A stretch of DNA of 64,000 nucleotides from Pseudomonadota bacterium (lineage in GTDB: Bacteria; Pseudomonadota; Alphaproteobacteria; Micropepsales; Micropepsaceae), in contig JAFEEQ010000028.1 of assembly GCA_018241025.1 (NCBI GenBank), positions 1 through 64,000 on the forward strand. Direction: 5' to 3'. The position numbers and the translations under genes are program-made. Below, piece after piece: positions 27,270-35,435 of the stretch. Under the pieces are notes generated by a model, which was not told where the DNA came from, did not search any database, and was given only the letters and a program-made list of their open reading frames with translations. The first letter of the stretch is position 1. The number at the start of each line of letters is the position of its first letter.

Positions 27270-28012
27270 GGTGCTGCCGTATCCGCCAGGTGCTGGCGTG
27301 CGGTCGCGGCCGCATCGCTGTTCGGATTGGCATTGACCGACGCCTGCCAGTCCGCGCGCGCGCCCGCGATGTCGCCATTCTCATATTTCCCGTTGCCGCG
27401 TTCGAGGAGCGCATCGGGATTGTTGGGCTGAATCTTCAGGGCGAGATCGAAATCGGCGCGCGCCTCGCCCTTGCGTCCTAGCGCGTGTCGCGCGCTGCCG
27501 CGCAAGACGTACAGATCGGCACGGCCCGGGCTGACGAGCAATGCCGCGGTGAGATCCGCCTCGGCCTTGGCCCAGTTCTGCTTCTGCGCCAGCGCGCGTG
27601 CGCGATCGGCGAGATAATCCGCGTCGAAGGCATCGATAGCCAGGGCCGCCGAGAAGGACGCTATCGCCGAATCCGGCCGTTGTGCGAGCATCCAGGCATT
27701 GCCCGCCTGGTCGAACAGCGCGGCGCGCATGTTGTTCTTCGCGGCGAATTCACTACGTGCCAAAGCGTCGAGCTTCACCGCCGCTTCGCCATAGCGTTTC
27801 AGACCGACGAGCGCCAGCGCCGCGCAGTGATCGGCGGGCGGTCCGCCGCCATTCCGGCTCCAGCCATTGGCCTGCGCAAGCGCGCCGCCCGGGTCGCTCC
27901 GGGTGCGGTTGAGACAGGACTGATAGTCCTGGCTCTGCGACGGCGCGGCATTCGCGTGCACACATGTCGCCAGCACCATCATGGCGCAACATAGCTGTAA
28001 TCTATTCGGCAA
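27266..28012 (-). CDS. Exported tetratricopeptide-repeat protein
   Basis: A 248-residue TPR protein. A signal peptide (LQLCCAMMVLATCVHANA) is followed by about four or five TPR units, e.g. AGNAWMLAQRPDSAIASFSAALAIDAFDADYL, AEADLTAALLVSPGRADLYVLRGSARHALGRKGEA and ALLERGNGKYENGDIAGARADW. I choose TTG 28012, eight bases after GGAG; a GTG at 28030 overlapping the hydrolase stop is the alternative. A periplasmic scaffold role is likely but unspecified. It follows the alpha/beta hydrolase in the same direction. Confidence 0.8.
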   Translation of the reverse strand: MPNRLQLCCAMMVLATCVHANAAPSQSQDYQSCLNRTRSDPGGALAQANGWSRNGGGPPADHCAALALVGLKRYGEAAVKLDALARSEFAAKNNMRAALFDQAGNAWMLAQRPDSAIASFSAALAIDAFDADYLADRARALAQKQNWAKAEADLTAALLVSPGRADLYVLRGSARHALGRKGEARADFDLALKIQPNNPDALLERGNGKYENGDIAGARADWQASVNANPNSDAAATARQHLADTAAP

Positions 28013-28026
28013 TGCCCGTTCTCCGG

Positions 28027-28767
28027 TCACGGCGCCAGCATGGCGTCCAGCGTGCGCAGGATCAATGCGATCTCGTGCGGCTTCGACAGGCGATGGTCGC
28101 CCGCCTTGACGAGCGTGAGTTCGGTGTCGTCGCCGAAACAATCCATCACACGCATGGCATGCTGCCACGCCACGTCGGGATCGGCCATGCCCTGGATGAT
28201 GCGAACGGGGCAACGAAGATCGATCGGTCCGCCGAGCAGAAGATGCTTGCGGCCATCCTCGATCAGCGCGCGTGTGATCGGATAGGGCGAGGGATCGTAG
28301 AGCGAAGGCCGCAACCATTCGCCCCGTTCCGTGATCGACGTCCGCGCCGCGTCGTCCAGCGATGCCCACAACAGCGCTTCGGTGAAGTCGAGAGCCGGTG
28401 CAATGAGAAGCAGCCCTGCCACGCGCTCCGGCCGTGCCAGCGCCGCAAGCGCGGCAAGCCAACCGCCCATGCTCGACCCTACGAGCAGCTGCGGCCCCTC
28501 CGTGAGACTATCGAGCACGGCCAGAGTGTCGCCAAGCCAGCGCGTCACGGTGCCGTTGCGAAAATCGCCGGTGGAGGCGCCGTGGCCGAAATAGTCGAAC
28601 CGGACGAAGGCGCGCCCGGCAGCCCAGGCGTCGAGCGCCCGCGCCTTGGTTCCGGTCATCTCCGACTTGAACCCGCCGAGCCATACGACGCCCGGGCCGC
28701 GTCCGGATCGCCGTATGTAGGCGATACGCTCGCCGTCATGGCGCTGAAAGGTGTCTACATCCGTCAT
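28027..28767 (-). CDS. Alpha/beta hydrolase
   Basis: A 246-residue alpha/beta-hydrolase of the ABHD10-like group. The strand VVWLGGFKSEMTGTKA gives the oxyanion region, FVRFDYFGHGAS follows, and the nucleophile elbow is VGSSMGG. The later Asp (QGMADPDVAW) and His (KAGDHRLSKPHE) complete the triad. The start is ATG 28767 with GGAG 5 bases upstream; the much longer open frame to 29022 is not family-like. It is coupled closely with the TPR gene. The substrate is unknown. Confidence 0.88.
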   Translation of the reverse strand: MTDVDTFQRHDGERIAYIRRSGRGPGVVWLGGFKSEMTGTKARALDAWAAGRAFVRFDYFGHGASTGDFRNGTVTRWLGDTLAVLDSLTEGPQLLVGSSMGGWLAALAALARPERVAGLLLIAPALDFTEALLWASLDDAARTSITERGEWLRPSLYDPSPYPITRALIEDGRKHLLLGGPIDLRCPVRIIQGMADPDVAWQHAMRVMDCFGDDTELTLVKAGDHRLSKPHEIALILRTLDAMLAP

Positions 28768-28852
28768 ATTTCTCCGCATAACCCATTGACCGGGCGCGGA
28801 CAAACTGGCGCGACACAATCGATCTGGTAGTGTCCGGGGGCGGGAGGAAACC

Positions 28853-30202
28853 ATGCTTCGTTCGTTCGCGCTTGTTGCGACCCTGCTGGCCGCGCTCTTT
28901 GTGTGCACCGGCCCAGCGCTGGCGCAAGCCGGCCCGCGCGCCGCGCCGACGACGGCGGTCGAAAGCTCGTCGCTTCCACCCATCGGCACGCCTGTCGCGT
29001 TCGATCCGGTCAAGGCCACCAACGCCTATCTCGCGCGCGTCAGCGGACCGGCCAAGGCGCGGTCCGATGCCTATTTCGAAGGCGGCTACTGGCTGATCCT
29101 TGTGGATGTCATCTGGGCGATCGGCGTATCGGCCGTCCTGCTCTGGTTCCGGATCTCGGCCAGCATCCGCGACTTCGCCGAGCGCCAGACGCGTTCGCGA
29201 TTCTGGCAGGCTTCGCTTTATGCCGGTCCCTACATCCTGATCACAATAGCACTGACCTTCCCGCTGACGCTCTATGAAAGCTATTTTCGCGAGAAGTCCT
29301 ACGGGCTGATGAACCTCACCTTCTTCGGATGGCTGCGCGAATTCTTCGTCACCACCGGCCTCTCGCTGATCATGGGGACGATCGTCATCACCCTGATCTA
29401 CTTCGCCGTGCGCCGTGCCGGCCGCAGCTGGTGGATGTGGGCGACAGGCGGCTACGCCGTGCTGATGGCCATCCTGATCACGATCCAGCCTGTGTTCATC
29501 GCGCCGCTGTTCAACACCTATACGCCGCTGCCGGACGGCACGGTGAAGCGCGAAGTGCTGTCGCTGGCGCGGGCCAACGGAATTCCGGCCGATAACGTCT
29601 ATCTGGTCGATGCATCGCGCCAATCGGATCGCATCTCCGCGAACGTCTCGGGCTTTCTCGGAACAACCCGGATCTCGCTCAACGACAACCTTCTGAAGAA
29701 GGGCACCAATGACGAGATCCTGGCCGTTCTCGGCCACGAGATGGGACACTATGTTCTCGATCACGCCGTTCGGCTCCTGACGCTGTCGACGCTGGTCGCA
29801 TTCGTCGGATTTGCCTTCGTAAACTGGGGCTATGGTCTTTTGACCAGCCTGTTCGGCGGACTCTGGGACATCAGACGGTTGGACGATCCGGCGGGATTGC
29901 CTCTGCTCGCGGCGCTGGCATCGATCTTTCTGTTCCTGGCAACGCCCGTGACCAACACGATCTCGCGGACGACGGAAGTCCAGGCCGACATGTTCGGCAT
30001 CAATGCCGCGCGCAAGCCGGATGCCTTCGCAACCGTTGTGCTCAAGCTGTCGGACTATCGCAAACTCGATCCCTCGCCGCTTGAAGAGATGGTTTTCTAC
30101 GACCACCCCTCGGGCCGCACCCGGATCTGGGAGATGATGCGCTGGAAGGCCGAGCATCTGAACGATCCGGACATCAAAAGCGGCCCGGTGTCGCCGCAAT
30201 AG
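28853..30202 (+). CDS. M48-family zinc metalloprotease (Ste24/CAAX protease-like)
   Basis: A 449-residue multi-pass membrane protease. A signal/anchor segment is at 1-25 and several membrane helices lie between 80 and 220. The zinc motif HEMGH is at 295-299, with a distal Glu ligand in TTEVQADMFG. This is the Ste24-like M48 layout, which cleaves membrane or prenylated proteins in eukaryotes and has quality-control roles in bacteria. It diverges from the hydrolase gene. Confidence 0.93.
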   Translation: MLRSFALVATLLAALFVCTGPALAQAGPRAAPTTAVESSSLPPIGTPVAFDPVKATNAYLARVSGPAKARSDAYFEGGYWLILVDVIWAIGVSAVLLWFRISASIRDFAERQTRSRFWQASLYAGPYILITIALTFPLTLYESYFREKSYGLMNLTFFGWLREFFVTTGLSLIMGTIVITLIYFAVRRAGRSWWMWATGGYAVLMAILITIQPVFIAPLFNTYTPLPDGTVKREVLSLARANGIPADNVYLVDASRQSDRISANVSGFLGTTRISLNDNLLKKGTNDEILAVLGHEMGHYVLDHAVRLLTLSTLVAFVGFAFVNWGYGLLTSLFGGLWDIRRLDDPAGLPLLAALASIFLFLATPVTNTISRTTEVQADMFGINAARKPDAFATVVLKLSDYRKLDPSPLEEMVFYDHPSGRTRIWEMMRWKAEHLNDPDIKSGPVSPQ

Positions 30203-30263
30203 CCATCACGGTCCTGCCGCATGACCGGGCCAGATTGCCGGAGTACCCGACAGAGAGTTGCGC

Positions 30264-31391
30264 GTGAGCAGAGGATTTGCCCGGACCTTCGAGCGTGACG
30301 ACGCGCCACTGCATGTCGCGGCGCACAGCCATCATCCCTGGCCCGATGTCTCCTACGACGCGCAGGCGGCAGCTTGGAACGATGCCGCGCGCCTCCTCGA
30401 CCGGAAATGGGACCACATCTTCGGCACAGTAATCCCCGCGGCCCAAAGCCATATCGCGCGCCGCATCGCCCTGCCCGATCCGGCAAGCATCGCCTTCGGT
30501 CCCAATACGCATGGCTTCGTGCAACGTATCCTCTCCTGTCTGCCGCAGCGGCCGGTGCGCATCCTGACCACCGGTTCGGAGTTCATGAGTTTCTCGCGCC
30601 AGATCGCGCGGTTGAAGGAAGACGGGCTGGTTCACGTCACCACCGTTTCGACCGAGCCGTTCGAGGATTTCGAGGAACGCTTCATCGCCGCCGCCTCGAA
30701 GGGCGGACACAACCTCGTTTTTCTCAGCCAAGTGTTCTTCGATTCCGGCTATGCCGTGCGCGACCTCGACGCCATCGTGCGCGCGGTGCCGCATCACGAG
30801 ACCTTCATCGTGATCGACGGCTATCACGGCTTCATGGCCGTGCCGACGGACCTGTCGGCAATCGCCGACCGCGCCTTCTATCTCGCCGGCGGTTACAAAT
30901 ATGCGATGGCGGGCGAGGGCGCCTGCTTCCTGCACTGCCCGCCCGGCTATGGCCCGCGGCCGCGCGACACCGGATGGTATGCCGGCTTCTCGGCTCTCGA
31001 AGGCGGAGGGCAGGACGTGCCCTATGCCGAAGACGGTTCGCGTTTTCTCGGCGCGACATTCGACGTCACGGCGCTCTATCGCTTCAACGCGGTGCAGGAC
31101 TGGCTTGCGCCGCTGCCGGTCGATCACATGCTGCGCTATGTCCGGGCGCTGGAGCGTACCTTCCTCGCCCAGTGCCGCTCGCCGGATGTCTCGGCTGAGA
31201 CACTGATGATCCCGGACGAAGGAGCGCGCGGGCGGTTCCTCGCCTTCCGCACGCCGAATGCGGGGGCCATTGTCGAGCGCCTTGCGGCGCAGAACATTAT
31301 CGCCGATCATCGCGGCGACCGGCTGCGCATCGGTTTCGGGCTTTATCATACCGAAGACGACGCGCAGCGGCTGGCGGCGGCGCTAAGCTAG
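30264..31391 (+). CDS. Class-V aminotransferase-fold PLP enzyme
   Basis: A 375-residue PLP-dependent enzyme of the aminotransferase class-V/kynureninase-like fold. Visible features are [16 protein letters not shown] near the phosphate-binding loop, [12 protein letters not shown] (Asp binding the PLP nitrogen) and the Schiff-base lysine in [16 protein letters not shown]-terminal small domain ([21 protein letters not shown]) follows. The GTG at 30264 is 6 bases after GAGAG; TTG 30258 is possible. The reaction is not assigned. It converges with hisG (9-base overlap). Confidence 0.85.
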   Translation: MSRGFARTFERDDAPLHVAAHSHHPWPDVSYDAQAAAWNDAARLLDRKWDHIFGTVIPAAQSHIARRIALPDPASIAFGPNTHGFVQRILSCLPQRPVRILTTGSEFMSFSRQIARLKEDGLVHVTTVSTEPFEDFEERFIAAASKGGHNLVFLSQVFFDSGYAVRDLDAIVRAVPHHETFIVIDGYHGFMAVPTDLSAIADRAFYLAGGYKYAMAGEGACFLHCPPGYGPRPRDTGWYAGFSALEGGGQDVPYAEDGSRFLGATFDVTALYRFNAVQDWLAPLPVDHMLRYVRALERTFLAQCRSPDVSAETLMIPDEGARGRFLAFRTPNAGAIVERLAAQNIIADHRGDRLRIGFGLYHTEDDAQRLAAALS

Positions 31392-32351
31392 CGCAGCGCT
31401 GAGCGCCGCATAGAGCGGGTTCTCGGTGTCGAAGACGTAATCCGCATCCTGCGTCGTTGCCGGCGCGTTGCAGCCCTGGGCGCGCAGCGAGGCGATCGCA
31501 TCCATCAGACGCGGCTTCGGGCAGAGGATCACATATTCGCCGCCGCCATCGGCCGGGCGCGACATCAGCGATGTTCCGGCGTCGTTGGAAAGCCGCGCCA
31601 GTACAGCGTCGGCATCGCCGTCGAGGCGCACGCGCAGCACCTGCGCATTACGCGCGCGGTCGCGGGCGTTGAGACGGTCGAGCAGAGCGGCAACCGCCGC
31701 CCTGGCCTCTTCCGTCCAGTCGGCGCCGAGCGAGGCGGCGAGCTGCGCCTCGCTTTTCAGGATCACGCCGTCGTCCAGCACCTTCAGCCCGTTGGCCTTC
31801 AGCGTCGAGCCCGTCGAGGTGATGTCGACGATGACCTCGGCCGTGCCGGCGGCCGGTGCCGCTTCGGTCGCGCCGGCGCTCTCGACGATGCGGTAATCCG
31901 AAATGCCGAGCCTGGCGAAATGACTGCGCGTGAGCTGGATGTATTTGGTCGCGACCCGCAGGCGGCGGCGGTGCTTCTGGGCGAAGGCGGCGCAGACATC
32001 GTCGAGATCGGCCATGGTGGCGACGTCGATCCAGAATTGCGGCACCGCGACCACGACATCGGCATGGCCGAAGCCGAGCGGTTTGATCAGATGGACGCGG
32101 GTTTCCAGCTCCGGCGCCTGTTCGAGCAGGAGGTCATGCCCGGTGATGCCGAGATGGACGTCGCCGCCGATCAGCGAGGCCGCGATCTCCGATGCCGACA
32201 GCAGCATCACCTCGATATCGGGAAATCCGGCGAGCGATGCGCGATAGCCGCGGGCGCTGTGGCTGAGCGCCGCGCCGGCATCGGCGAAGAACGCGTCGAC
32301 ATTTTCCTTGAGCCGCCCCTTCGAGGGAACGGCGAGGGTCAGCGCGGCCAT
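31383..32351 (-). CDS. hisG: ATP phosphoribosyltransferase HisG
   Basis: A 322-residue enzyme catalysing the first step of histidine synthesis (ATP + PRPP). The N-terminal [40 protein letters not shown] and the PRPP-binding [15 protein letters not shown] are diagnostic. It is accompanied by hisZ, as for HisG forms that depend on a regulatory subunit. It is longer than the classic short form, with about 90 extra residues at the C-terminus ([18 protein letters not shown]). The start overlaps the hisZ stop by one base (TGATG). Confidence 0.96.
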   Translation of the reverse strand: MAALTLAVPSKGRLKENVDAFFADAGAALSHSARGYRASLAGFPDIEVMLLSASEIAASLIGGDVHLGITGHDLLLEQAPELETRVHLIKPLGFGHADVVVAVPQFWIDVATMADLDDVCAAFAQKHRRRLRVATKYIQLTRSHFARLGISDYRIVESAGATEAAPAAGTAEVIVDITSTGSTLKANGLKVLDDGVILKSEAQLAASLGADWTEEARAAVAALLDRLNARDRARNAQVLRVRLDGDADAVLARLSNDAGTSLMSRPADGGGEYVILCPKPRLMDAIASLRAQGCNAPATTQDADYVFDTENPLYAALSAALA

Positions 32352-33490
32352 CACGCGCCTCCCGCGGCCAGCATGGCCTCGGTCCAAAAGGCGACGCCGA
32401 CCGCCGGAATGGGCCGGCCCGCACCGATGGCTTCGAGCAGCGTGTCGTAGCGCCCGCCGCCGGCGATGGTCTCGCCTGCGCGCAGCTCGAATACGAAGCC
32501 GGTGTAATACTCCATGTTGCGGCCGAAATGCGCCGCGAAGGTGATGCGTTTGGGATCGACACCCATTGACTCGATTGCATCGAGCCGCGCCGCCATCGCC
32601 GCCAGCGGCGCATCCAGATCGATCCTCGCTTCGGCCGCGAGCGAGCGGATTCGCGCCAGCGCATCGCGCGCGGGTCCGGAGACATCGAGCAGGCCGGTGA
32701 TCACCCGCACCACCTTTTCGTCGAGATGCGAGGCCTCTTCGTCCGCCGCTTGCTCCATCAGCCGTTCGACGACTTCATCCAGCGTGCGAACGCCCTGGGG
32801 GCTGAGACCAGAGGCGACAAGGCGTTCCTCGACCAGACGGCGCGCTTCGGCAACGCCCTGCCCGCTCAACGCGCCCAGCAGGCTCTTCTGTTCCGGCGCG
32901 CTGCCGCGCGTCAGGCGCTGGAGCAATTCCTCGAAATAGCCGGCGCGCCAGAAGTGACGCTTGAGCCGCGCCCGCCAATGCGCCGGCAGGTCGAGCGCAT
33001 CGATGAGCGCGCCGAAAAAGGCGAGATCGCCGACCGTCATGTCGAAATCGGAGATTCCGGCGGCGCGTACCGCCGCGATGGCCAGCGACACGATCTCGCT
33101 GTCGCCCGCCGCGCAGTCGGCAAGGCCGAGAAGCTCGGCGCCCGCCTGATAGAACTGCGTGGGTGCATCGGGACTGTTCGGCTGCTGGCGGAAAGCGAGG
33201 CCGTGATAGCAGAGCCGTGCCGGCAGCGGCGCCTTGCTCTCCACCGCCATGCGGCAGATCGGAATGGTGAGATCGGGGCGCAGGCAAAGCTCGCGGCCCG
33301 ACGGATCGGTGAGCGTGAAGGTGCGGCGGCGAATCTCTTCGCCCGAACGGTCGAGGAAGATACCGGCCGGTTGCAGGATGCTCGGCTCCTCGCGGGTGTA
33401 GCCGCGCGCCGCGAAGCTGGCGAGCAGCTTCTGCGCCTGGTCCTCCAGCGCCGCCAACGCGGGCGTGTCGTAATACGGGAAGGCCGTCAT
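32351..33490 (-). CDS. hisZ: ATP phosphoribosyltransferase regulatory subunit HisZ
   Basis: A 379-residue HisRS-like paralogue without aminoacylation activity that activates HisG. The class II synthetase-like core is seen in [49 protein letters not shown], and the final [21 protein letters not shown] (HisRS motif region). The ATG at 33490 lies 1 base after the hisS stop; the open frame upstream lies inside hisS. It is translationally linked to both neighbours. Confidence 0.94.
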   Translation of the reverse strand: MTAFPYYDTPALAALEDQAQKLLASFAARGYTREEPSILQPAGIFLDRSGEEIRRRTFTLTDPSGRELCLRPDLTIPICRMAVESKAPLPARLCYHGLAFRQQPNSPDAPTQFYQAGAELLGLADCAAGDSEIVSLAIAAVRAAGISDFDMTVGDLAFFGALIDALDLPAHWRARLKRHFWRAGYFEELLQRLTRGSAPEQKSLLGALSGQGVAEARRLVEERLVASGLSPQGVRTLDEVVERLMEQAADEEASHLDEKVVRVITGLLDVSGPARDALARIRSLAAEARIDLDAPLAAMAARLDAIESMGVDPKRITFAAHFGRNMEYYTGFVFELRAGETIAGGGRYDTLLEAIGAGRPIPAVGVAFWTEAMLAAGGA

Positions 33491-33491
33491 C

Positions 33492-34982
33492 TCAGTGCTC
33501 GCGCGCCAGCATTCGGCGGATTTCGGCGACGAGATCGGTGCGCTTGATCGTGACCTGCGCCTCGCGATTGCCGACCCAGGCGGCGCGGCTCTCGACCGAC
33601 TTCGCCAGTTCTGCACCGAGCGCCAGATCCTTGACCGTCACCTCGCCCTTGGCACGTTCGTCCGGACCTTCGATGATCGCGAGCGCCGCGCCGCGCTTGT
33701 CGGCATATTTGAACTGGTCGCCCATCTTGCCCGTGCCGACATAGGCTTCGGCACGAATGCCCGCGCCGCGCAGCTCGCGCACCATCGCGAAGGCCGGCGA
33801 GGCGTCGTTCTTGTCGAACACGGTGACGACGACCAGCGGCGCGACGGCGGCAACGGCAGCCTTGCGCATCTGTAGCGCGGTGAGGAGGCGCGATACGCCG
33901 ATGGAGAATCCGACCGCCGGCGTGCGCTGGCCGGTAAAGCGCGCGACAAGATCGTCATAACGCCCGCCACCGCCGACCGAGCCGAACACCACCGTCTGAC
34001 CCTTCTCGTTCTGCACCGGGAAGGTGAGCTGCGCTTCGAACACGGCGCCTGTGTAATATTCCAAGCCACGAATAATGCTAGTATCGAGAACTATGCGACC
34101 ATCTTCGTCATCATAGCCACAAGCGCGAACGACATCTGCGATCCGGGCGACTTCCTCGACACCTTCATTCCAGAGTGAACTTGCGCGCCCTTCACCAGAA
34201 AACTTTTGGCCTAGCGCCTTCACTCCATCGAGCTTTGCGTCCGGATTTGAAAATTCGAGCAATTCGTCAATTTGAGACGGCTGCAAGTTCGCACCGTCCG
34301 TAAAGTCGCCTGACTCGTCCTTCCGCCCTTTACCTAGGAGCAGCCTGACGCCCGCTTCGCCGAGCCGATCGCGCTTGTCCAGCGCCCGCAAAATGGTCCC
34401 CCTAAGCGCACCGTCGGCGAGCGCGATTCCAACGGATTCAATCACACCATCAAGCAATTTGCGGCTGTTTATTCTAATAGAATATTCGCCCCTCTTGAGG
34501 CCTACGGCCTCCAGCGTATCGGCGAACATCATCACCATCTCGGCGTCGGCGGATGGCGAGGCGGTGCCGACCGTGTCGGCGTCGCATTGGATGAATTCGC
34601 GGTAGCGGCCCGGACCCGGCTTGTCGTTCCGGAACACGGTGCCGATCTGGTAGCGGCGGAAGGGCCGCGGCAGGAATTGCTGGTTCTCGGCGACATAGCG
34701 CGCGAGCGGCGCGGTCAGGTCGTAGCGCAGCGAGACCCACTGCTCGTCCTCGTCGCGGAACGAGAACACCCCGGCATTCGGACGGTCGACATCGGGCAGG
34801 AACTTGCCCAGCGCGTCGGTGTACTCGACGAAGGGCGTTTCCAGCGCGTCGAAGCCGTAGGACTCATAGGTGCGGCGGATGGTGTCGAGCATCGCCCGCT
34901 CGGCCGCGAGCTCGCCCGCAGCGCGGTCGCGGAAACCGCGGACCGTCCGTGCCTTGGGGCGGGATTGCTTGCCGTCTGCCAT
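33492..34982 (-). CDS. hisS: Histidine-tRNA ligase HisS with low-GC internal segment
   Basis: A 496-residue class II histidyl-tRNA synthetase. Motif 1-2 regions are seen in SYGFDALETPFVEYTDALGKFLPD, WVSLRYDLTAPLARYV and RYQIGTVFRNDKPGPGRYREF. The histidine-specific motif is LDTSIIRGLEYYTG, motif 3 is VGFSIGVSRLL, and an anticodon-binding domain ends the protein. The start is ATG 34982 (MADGKQ). Bases about 34050-34510 (residues about 157-311) are roughly 50% GC and reach 40%, against about 70% on either side, while the frame stays open. This is an internal mosaic, probably from recombination with a foreign hisS. Confidence 0.95.
   Translation of the reverse strand: MADGKQSRPKARTVRGFRDRAAGELAAERAMLDTIRRTYESYGFDALETPFVEYTDALGKFLPDVDRPNAGVFSFRDEDEQWVSLRYDLTAPLARYVAENQQFLPRPFRRYQIGTVFRNDKPGPGRYREFIQCDADTVGTASPSADAEMVMMFADTLEAVGLKRGEYSIRINSRKLLDGVIESVGIALADGALRGTILRALDKRDRLGEAGVRLLLGKGRKDESGDFTDGANLQPSQIDELLEFSNPDAKLDGVKALGQKFSGEGRASSLWNEGVEEVARIADVVRACGYDDEDGRIVLDTSIIRGLEYYTGAVFEAQLTFPVQNEKGQTVVFGSVGGGGRYDDLVARFTGQRTPAVGFSIGVSRLLTALQMRKAAVAAVAPLVVVTVFDKNDASPAFAMVRELRGAGIRAEAYVGTGKMGDQFKYADKRGAALAIIEGPDERAKGEVTVKDLALGAELAKSVESRAAWVGNREAQVTIKRTDLVAEIRRMLAREH
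34050..34510. other. Low-GC mosaic segment inside hisS
   Basis: Hand counts of 60-base rows give 52%, 50%, 53% and 40% GC in rows starting 34081, 34201, 34261 and 34441. The row starting 34561 has 72%. The segment encodes residues from GEYSIRI to about IIRGLEYYTG and uses A/T-ending codons absent from the flanks. It looks like a gene-conversion tract. Confidence 0.75.
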
Positions 34983-35051
34983 GACCGTTTTTCCGAACCG
35001 GAGCGGCCTTTTAGCGACACTCGGCGGACGGGGCAAATCGGACCTAGATGC

Positions 35052-35435
35052 TCAGTGCGCGGCCTCGGCGTCGTCCATGACGTTGGTGAATTCGACGATC
35101 GCCACCCTGCCGGGGTCGGCCACGGCATGGCCATCCTGCATCCTGGGCGTGTAGCGCCATTTTGTCTTGACGCATTCCACCGCGGCATCGTCCATCACGC
35201 CGTAGCCGCTGCGCTTCAGCACTCGGACCTTCTGCGGCGTTCCGGTGTCATCCACATCGAAGCCGACCGTGACACTGGCGACCCATTTGGTCTTAATCCC
35301 CGCGAAGACCGGCGCGAATGACGAGCAATCGTGTGTGTCGGGTACTGCTGTTGCATGCGTCTCCTGGGGCTCGGCCAGAGCCGCGGTCGCGGTGGCCAGG
35401 GCAATCGTGACCGCTGCCAGATATTTACGGTGCAT
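35052..35435 (-). CDS. Exported TonB C-terminal-domain protein
   Basis: A 127-residue protein with a signal peptide (MHRKYLAAVTIALATATAALA) and a TonB-C-type domain (KWVASVTVGFDVDDTGTPQKVRVLKRSGYGVMDDAAVECVKTKWRYTPRM). There is no N-terminal TonB anchor or proline-rich region, so it is not a classical energy transducer. GGAGGG precedes ATG 35435 by about 8 bases. It overlaps the end of the PQQ dehydrogenase gene by 11 bases and is co-transcribed with it. Confidence 0.8.
   Translation of the reverse strand: MHRKYLAAVTIALATATAALAEPQETHATAVPDTHDCSSFAPVFAGIKTKWVASVTVGFDVDDTGTPQKVRVLKRSGYGVMDDAAVECVKTKWRYTPRMQDGHAVADPGRVAIVEFTNVMDDAEAAH

Noticed and set aside
28736..30199. Minus-strand ORF of 487 codons opposite the M48 protease
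   Set aside because: The plus strand carries an HEMGH zinc protease with membrane helices. The antisense product is charged and repetitive with no family features.
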